This document shows positions 6,884 through 10,298 of a stretch of DNA of 10,298 bases, piece by piece. The DNA comes from Treponema sp. (GTDB lineage Bacteria; Spirochaetota; Spirochaetia; Treponematales; Breznakiellaceae): positions 1 to 10,298 of the forward strand of contig JAISEB010000342.1 in NCBI GenBank assembly GCA_031264395.1, given 5' to 3'. The translations under genes were made by a program, and so were the position numbers. Every line of letters starts with the position of its first letter. Position 1 is the stretch's first letter. Under the pieces are notes generated by a model. The model had not been told where the DNA came from and did not search any database. It saw only the letters and a list, made by a program, of their open reading frames with translations.

Positions 6884-9412
6884 ATGTTAAAACATTCCGT
6901 GTACAGACGCCGCCGCCGTTTTCCCGCCATGCCGGCCCTCGCGGCGATGGCGGCGTTTTTCCTTGGCGCGTGCGCGTCGCTGGCAGGAACGAAGCCTCCC
7001 CCGGATCTGGGGGACTTTCCGCTCCGGTCATACGCGGCGGAAAACATAAACGGCGATTTTCCCGAAGCGGTCTATATCAAAACAAGAACGCAGACTTTTA
7101 ACGCCTATCATTATTATGTGCTAAAGGACGGGAAGATCTGGTACAAGAGCATAGATCCCCGGAAGAAGCCTTTTGAATGGGTTCTTTTCGGGAAAACCGG
7201 GCTTCCCCATAATCTGTGGAAATGGTCTTTTCGCAAGCCCGCCGCCGTCGCGGAAATATCCGCCGACGCGGACGAGCTTGTGGCCCTTTCCGTCGAAGGC
7301 GCTTTTTACCGTTACTGTTTTGACAGGACCATTGCCCATAAATCCAATGTGTGGCTCGACAGGCAGGGCTGGCCCCGGGAAGACCGGCTTTATATAGACG
7401 GCCGTTTCGAAAACAACAGGGCCTGGGCAATGGGAAAACGGAACAGGCATGTTTTGTACTACGAGGACCCCTTCGGGAACCAGCATCACAACGGCACCAT
7501 GGAAATCGCCACGACCTATGTGCTCCTTGAGGACGGGCAGGAAATTTGCTATGCCGATCCGGGACTTCCCCCCGATTTTTCACGGAATTACGCCGGGCCG
7601 GAGCGGGGGGCGTTCAGGGCGGCCGCCCTGTCGGCGAGCGCGTCGACGGTTTTTTTGATCAACGACGCCGGAGAAATGTACACCCGCATTGCCGATTTTG
7701 ACATTGTGGGCTGTGACCCCATGCTTTTCAAGTACACGTACATTCCGTACAAATCGAATCTGGCGGGGACAAATTATTTTTCCAATTTAACGGAATGGGC
7801 CCTGCCTTCGGAAGACTGGAGAAGCCAGCCGCGTATTCCGCTTTCGGGAAAAGCGGCCCTTACGCGCTACATTACGATACTGCAGAACGGGTACGGCAAC
7901 GGGGCAAGGGAGCTTCGCGTAGCCGGCCTTGATGAACACGGCAGGACCGGTTACTGGACAAAAGCGGTATTTGCCCCTTCCTGGGAATTCATCCCCGCGC
8001 CCCTGTATTTTCCCGAAGGCGCGTTTCTTGAAGCGGTGGACCGGGGGGAGCGGGGAATATCCCCCGACAGGTCTTTTACGGGCTTCTTGTGGAAAGGAAA
8101 CGAAAGGAAAGAGCCGGAATGCACTATTCCCAATTTTAACATACTCGAGGGGGACTGCGATCTCCGCATCAGCCTTGGCGGGGAAACCTGTACCGTAAAA
8201 CTTCATCCTGTGGAACTGTGGACGTATGTGCGGAGGGATTACCTTCCCGGAAGAAAAGGCCCGCCCAAATTGTTTTTTGTTACACTGGACGTTCCCGAAA
8301 ACGCGTATGACGGCCTTTCCCCCGAATTTGCCGGGGCGCTCCGTGAACAATTCACGGTAAAAGACAAGGTTGTTTTTCAGTATATCATGGCGGCGTCGGA
8401 GAACTATGTTCTCGTGGTAGATAAAACCAACACCGGCGACGTTCTTTTCCTTACCGACGGCGTCCTGTCCCAAAACCTCCCCGAATTTCAGCGTAGACGC
8501 TACGCCGGGGACTACGAAGAACTCGGCCGTTACCTTTCACCCGAATTGACCCTTGAGGGGAAGACTTCCCTCGCGGGCGGGGACCGGGGGGAACTTGAGC
8601 GCAAGATTGCGTTGAACAAGTCCTTGCGGCGGGAATTGAGGGAGCGGATCGTTTCCCTGCGCTACGATCATTTGTCCGCCGTCAGTCTTGATATGATGTA
8701 TCTGCCCCTGCATTATTTTATTATCCTTACCCCCCTTCGTTTTCTGGACGTGCCTAAAATACGGACCATAACCACCCATGGGAACAACATCGTGATGGCC
8801 AACTCCGTGTATATCGACATGGTTTCAACTACCCGTATATGGATTGACAGGAAAATAATTGATTTTCTGGATGTCAGAATCAAATGCTATGAAGAGGTTG
8901 AAGACCTGCTCGCAAAAGGCGCGGAAAGCGCCGGGGTTCCCCCCTGGTATTCGGAGGACATTGCCGCCTACTGGGATGCCGCCGGCCTCCCGCGCAGGAT
9001 AGAGGGAGTTTTTTTTGATCCCTTCGCGCCCGGGGCCGGGCAAATTCCCGCGGTCTTGAATTTCAGGGAAAATGAGGAGAGAAGGGAGACATTCGGCTGG
9101 TATCTTTCCCTTGGGGAAGAGGAAGACAGGCCGTTTTTTCTTTTTATCGATCCGCAGAAGAGCCTGAAGACAATATATTCCCGGAACGGCAGAACGCCCG
9201 GACAGCGCGCCGTACATCTTGGCTGTACGCTGCACGTCAATCCGTCGGCGGACGGCGGCCCGGAGCGGAGAATTGCCGAACGGTGCCTTGCGCCGCTCAT
9301 GCGGACCAGCCGCCCGGGAGTAGACGTGAGGATTGTTTTTGACGGCAGTACGTTTGAAATACGAACCTGGCCCTCCGGCGCGCCTCTTTTTCGCGGTCAG
9401 GTTTCGTATTAG
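6884..9412 (+). CDS. Large putative lipoprotein of unknown function in the importer operon
   Basis: I do not recognise this 842-residue protein. Its start has an Arg-rich n-region (residues 8-12), a hydrophobic core (16-28) and a lipobox Leu-Gly-Ala-Cys30, so it is probably lipidated and held at a membrane facing the periplasm or the outside. Residues about 60-380 are rich in Tyr, Trp, Gly and Asp. They repeat a loose Asp/Glu-Gly ... aromatic-Tyr/Arg ... Asp pattern (81-92, 137-148, 216-227, 261-273), which suggests beta-propeller blades. The region 410-530 looks like more beta-sandwich. Residues 568-595 are charged and helical, probably a short coiled coil. A mildly hydrophobic stretch (605-620) precedes a mixed C-terminal region. 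No enzyme motif stands out. The gene starts 3 bases after ATPase 2 and so is probably co-transcribed, although no strong ribosome site is seen (an AAGGAAAA lies 13 bases upstream). A role in catching, presenting or processing the importer's substrate is a guess. In-frame ATGs at residues 16 and 22 would damage the signal. Confidence 0.8.
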   Translation: MLKHSVYRRRRRFPAMPALAAMAAFFLGACASLAGTKPPPDLGDFPLRSYAAENINGDFPEAVYIKTRTQTFNAYHYYVLKDGKIWYKSIDPRKKPFEWVLFGKTGLPHNLWKWSFRKPAAVAEISADADELVALSVEGAFYRYCFDRTIAHKSNVWLDRQGWPREDRLYIDGRFENNRAWAMGKRNRHVLYYEDPFGNQHHNGTMEIATTYVLLEDGQEICYADPGLPPDFSRNYAGPERGAFRAAALSASASTVFLINDAGEMYTRIADFDIVGCDPMLFKYTYIPYKSNLAGTNYFSNLTEWALPSEDWRSQPRIPLSGKAALTRYITILQNGYGNGARELRVAGLDEHGRTGYWTKAVFAPSWEFIPAPLYFPEGAFLEAVDRGERGISPDRSFTGFLWKGNERKEPECTIPNFNILEGDCDLRISLGGETCTVKLHPVELWTYVRRDYLPGRKGPPKLFFVTLDVPENAYDGLSPEFAGALREQFTVKDKVVFQYIMAASENYVLVVDKTNTGDVLFLTDGVLSQNLPEFQRRRYAGDYEELGRYLSPELTLEGKTSLAGGDRGELERKIALNKSLRRELRERIVSLRYDHLSAVSLDMMYLPLHYFIILTPLRFLDVPKIRTITTHGNNIVMANSVYIDMVSTTRIWIDRKIIDFLDVRIKCYEEVEDLLAKGAESAGVPPWYSEDIAAYWDAAGLPRRIEGVFFDPFAPGAGQIPAVLNFRENEERRETFGWYLSLGEEEDRPFFLFIDPQKSLKTIYSRNGRTPGQRAVHLGCTLHVNPSADGGPERRIAERCLAPLMRTSRPGVDVRIVFDGSTFEIRTWPSGAPLFRGQVSY

Positions 9413-9414
9413 GG

Positions 9415-9426
9415 TTGTTCAATAAC
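9415..9426. repeat. 12-base sequence also present at 1006-1017
   Basis: TTGTTCAATAAC occurs here, 2 bases after the lipoprotein stop codon, and again in the same direction at 1006-1017, just upstream of the operon promoter. Both copies are non-coding, and together they bracket the whole transporter operon. A 12-base match somewhere in 10 kb is expected by chance, so only the placement is suggestive. Confidence 0.3.
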
Positions 9427-9451
9427 TGAAGTTTTCGCACAGCTTCCGCTT

Positions 9452-9466
9452 AAAAACGGCCCCGTT
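9452..9466 (-). terminator. Weak terminator-like hairpin at the end of the nitroreductase gene
   Basis: On the minus strand AACG-GGGC-CGTT is followed by three more T residues. The hairpin overlaps the stop codon of the minus-strand gene. With a stem of only 4 bases it is a poor terminator. It is the only candidate in the 52-base gap between the two converging genes. Confidence 0.25.
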
Positions 9467-10007
9467 ATACAAACCGCGTGATCTCCTCAAGGGGTTTGCG
9501 GGATTTCGGGCGTACGGCGGGATCGGCAGGGTAGCCCGCCGCGATAAAGGCCGCGAATTGTTTTTCAATGGGAATATCAAGGAGTTTGCAAAGCCCTTCG
9601 CGATCGTAGATGCCGATGATACAGGTTCCCAGTCCCTGCGTTTCCGCCTCAAGGCAGATTTGCAGGACAGCGCCGCCCGCATCGGTCTTTGCGAAATACT
9701 GGCTGTCCAGTATATGGCGTATGGACGGCATGAGAACGGCGTGCTCTTCCAGTACGATAATGAACGCCCGCGCCTTTGAAAGAAAAGGATTCATGTTCAT
9801 CTGCTGGCCGCATTTTGCCGCCTCCGCGACAACGCCGGGCGTTTCAACGACGACAAAACTCCAGGGCTGGGAATTGCACGCGGAAGGCGCGCAGCGGCCG
9901 GCGTCAACGCATTTTACCAATTTTTCATGTTCCACAGGCTTGTCCGAAAAACTCCGGCAGCTTTGACGGCGCAGGCCCAATTCCAAAAAATCCTCATAAA
10001 CAGGCAT
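9465..10007 (-). CDS. Nitroreductase-family FMN oxidoreductase
   Basis: This 180-residue protein has the layout of small nitroreductase-family flavoproteins. They are cytoplasmic, bind FMN as dimers and use NAD(P)H to reduce nitro compounds, quinones or other acceptors. Arg13-Arg-Gln-Ser-Cys-Arg18-Ser-Phe is the N-terminal FMN phosphate-binding motif. Ala40-Pro-Ser-Ala-Cys-Asn45-Ser-Gln47-Pro48-Trp is the conserved active-site loop. Asp109-Ala-Gly-Gly-Ala ... Gly125-Leu-Gly-Thr-Cys (to 129) is the second FMN region. Ala-Ala-Gly-Tyr-Pro (156-160) and Arg170-Lys-Pro-Leu-Glu-Glu-Ile close the fold. Eight cysteines in 180 residues is high and suits an anaerobic cytoplasm. The true substrate cannot be read from sequence. 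GGAGG on the minus strand (10013-10017), 5 bases before the ATG, fixes the start. The gene converges on the transporter operon and is transcribed alone in this window. Confidence 0.9.
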   Translation of the reverse strand: MPVYEDFLELGLRRQSCRSFSDKPVEHEKLVKCVDAGRCAPSACNSQPWSFVVVETPGVVAEAAKCGQQMNMNPFLSKARAFIIVLEEHAVLMPSIRHILDSQYFAKTDAGGAVLQICLEAETQGLGTCIIGIYDREGLCKLLDIPIEKQFAAFIAAGYPADPAVRPKSRKPLEEITRFV

Positions 10008-10165
10008 GAAAACCTCCCTTCATGATAATAAAGCATATCACAACAACATGTCCCTGGGAATGTGCGGCGGCTCAGGCCCTCATCGCCCCGCCGGGTTCAG
10101 GGCCGCTCACGCGCCACGGGTACGGCCTGCGGGCTTGCCGCGTACGGGAGGCTCATTCCGGGCCG

Positions 10166-10229
10166 GGGTTTAACCCTGCCGGCGCTCTCCCCGGCGCCTT
10201 TTCCTCCCTCCGGTCGGCGGGTTAAACCC
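10166..10229. repeat. Long-range inverted repeat with nested stem
   Basis: GGGTTTAACCC (10166-10176) and GGGTTAAACCC (10219-10229) are exact reverse complements of 11 bases. Each arm is also nearly self-complementary. With T10177 bulged, GCCG (10178-10181) can extend the stem. Inside, GGCGC (10181-10185) can pair with GCGCC (10194-10198). The ends are not followed by T-runs, so it is not a simple terminator. Confidence 0.6.
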
Positions 10230-10257
10230 TTCGGCTCCCTTAAAGTATGCAATTCAC

Positions 10258-10280
10258 GGAGTTTTGCCTTGCAAAACTCC
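10258..10280. repeat. Perfect 10-base hairpin
   Basis: GGAGTTTTGC (10258-10267) and GCAAAACTCC (10271-10280) pair perfectly around a 3-base loop. Neither strand has a T-run after the stem, so it lacks the form of an intrinsic terminator. It may be one edge of the repeat block or a transcription-factor site. Confidence 0.65.
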
Positions 10281-10298
10281 AACATAAAAAAAGAGCCC

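Larger units (their letters stand above)
10008..10298. other. Non-coding, inverted-repeat-rich region at the right end
   Basis: Upstream of the nitroreductase there is first a short AT-rich stretch (10019-10050) that should contain its promoter. A GC-rich block (about 10070-10240) follows, then an AT-rich end. The block contains an imperfect stem (10120-10145, GTAC at both ends), a long-range inverted repeat (10166-10229) and a perfect hairpin (10258-10280). Short open frames exist on both strands (67 codons at 10022, 62 codons on the minus strand ending at 10097), but neither has a ribosome site or a recognisable protein. The block looks more like a dispersed intergenic repeat or structured RNA than a gene. 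Confidence 0.55.

Noticed and set aside
10019..10050. Promoter for the nitroreductase gene on the minus strand
   Set aside because: A TG-A-TATGCT extended -10-like sequence is present but has no matching -35 box. A promoter must lie near here, but I cannot place it with confidence.
10022..10225. Plus-strand frame of 67 codons at the right end
   Set aside because: No ribosome site, no homology I recognise, and composition driven by the GC-rich palindromes.
10097..10285. Minus-strand frame of 62 codons upstream of the nitroreductase gene
   Set aside because: The ATG sits next to the perfect hairpin, no ribosome site precedes it, and the frame runs through the palindromic block. Better explained as non-coding repeat.
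10008..10298. CRISPR array or tRNA in the repeat-rich right end
   Set aside because: The repeats are inverted, not regularly spaced direct repeats, and no cloverleaf with a T-loop sequence could be drawn.

Overview
The window looks like part of a spirochaete chromosome, most likely a Treponema-like anaerobe of moderately high GC. This is an inference from protein style: a periplasmic binding protein with a short signal ending in Val-Phe-Ala, a large unfamiliar lipoprotein, and strong GGAGG ribosome sites. No rRNA, tRNA or marker gene is present to prove it.

Layout. Bases 1-810 hold the 3' part of a RelA/SpoT-domain protein with a C-terminal block of tetratricopeptide repeats; its start lies outside the window. 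Bases 811-1146 are AT-richer and non-coding. They hold a weak hairpin after the stop codon, two inverted repeats sharing TGAAC/GTTCA ends, and a near-consensus sigma-70 promoter (TTGACA, 17 bases, GATAAT) at 1043-1071. From there six genes run in one direction with almost no gaps: a family 5 periplasmic substrate-binding protein (1147-2910), two inner-membrane permeases (3010-4026 and 4026-4997), two ATPases (5002-6045 and 6035-6880) and an 842-residue lipoprotein of unknown function (6884-9412). Two stem-loops, the second a good intrinsic terminator, separate the binding-protein gene from the rest. They would give more binding protein than membrane parts. A convergent nitroreductase-family gene lies at 9465-10007 on the minus strand. 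The last 291 bases carry no convincing gene but are rich in inverted repeats.

How the genes work together. The first five operon genes form a complete importer of the oligopeptide/dipeptide/nickel class: binding protein, two different permeases and two different ATPases. In bacteria this class carries either peptides or oligosaccharides, such as the cello-oligosaccharide systems of Thermotoga. The sequence alone does not decide the substrate. Several motifs (a Pro-Arg-Leu-Ile-Pro-Gly after the first helix of permease 1, and a Trp-rich binding protein) make the oligosaccharide branch plausible. The lipoprotein begins 3 bases after the last ATPase, so it is probably co-transcribed and may serve the importer outside the inner membrane.

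The most interesting items are the unknown lipoprotein tied to the importer, the RelA/SpoT-TPR fusion, the paired palindromes around the operon promoter, and the structured non-coding DNA at the right end.
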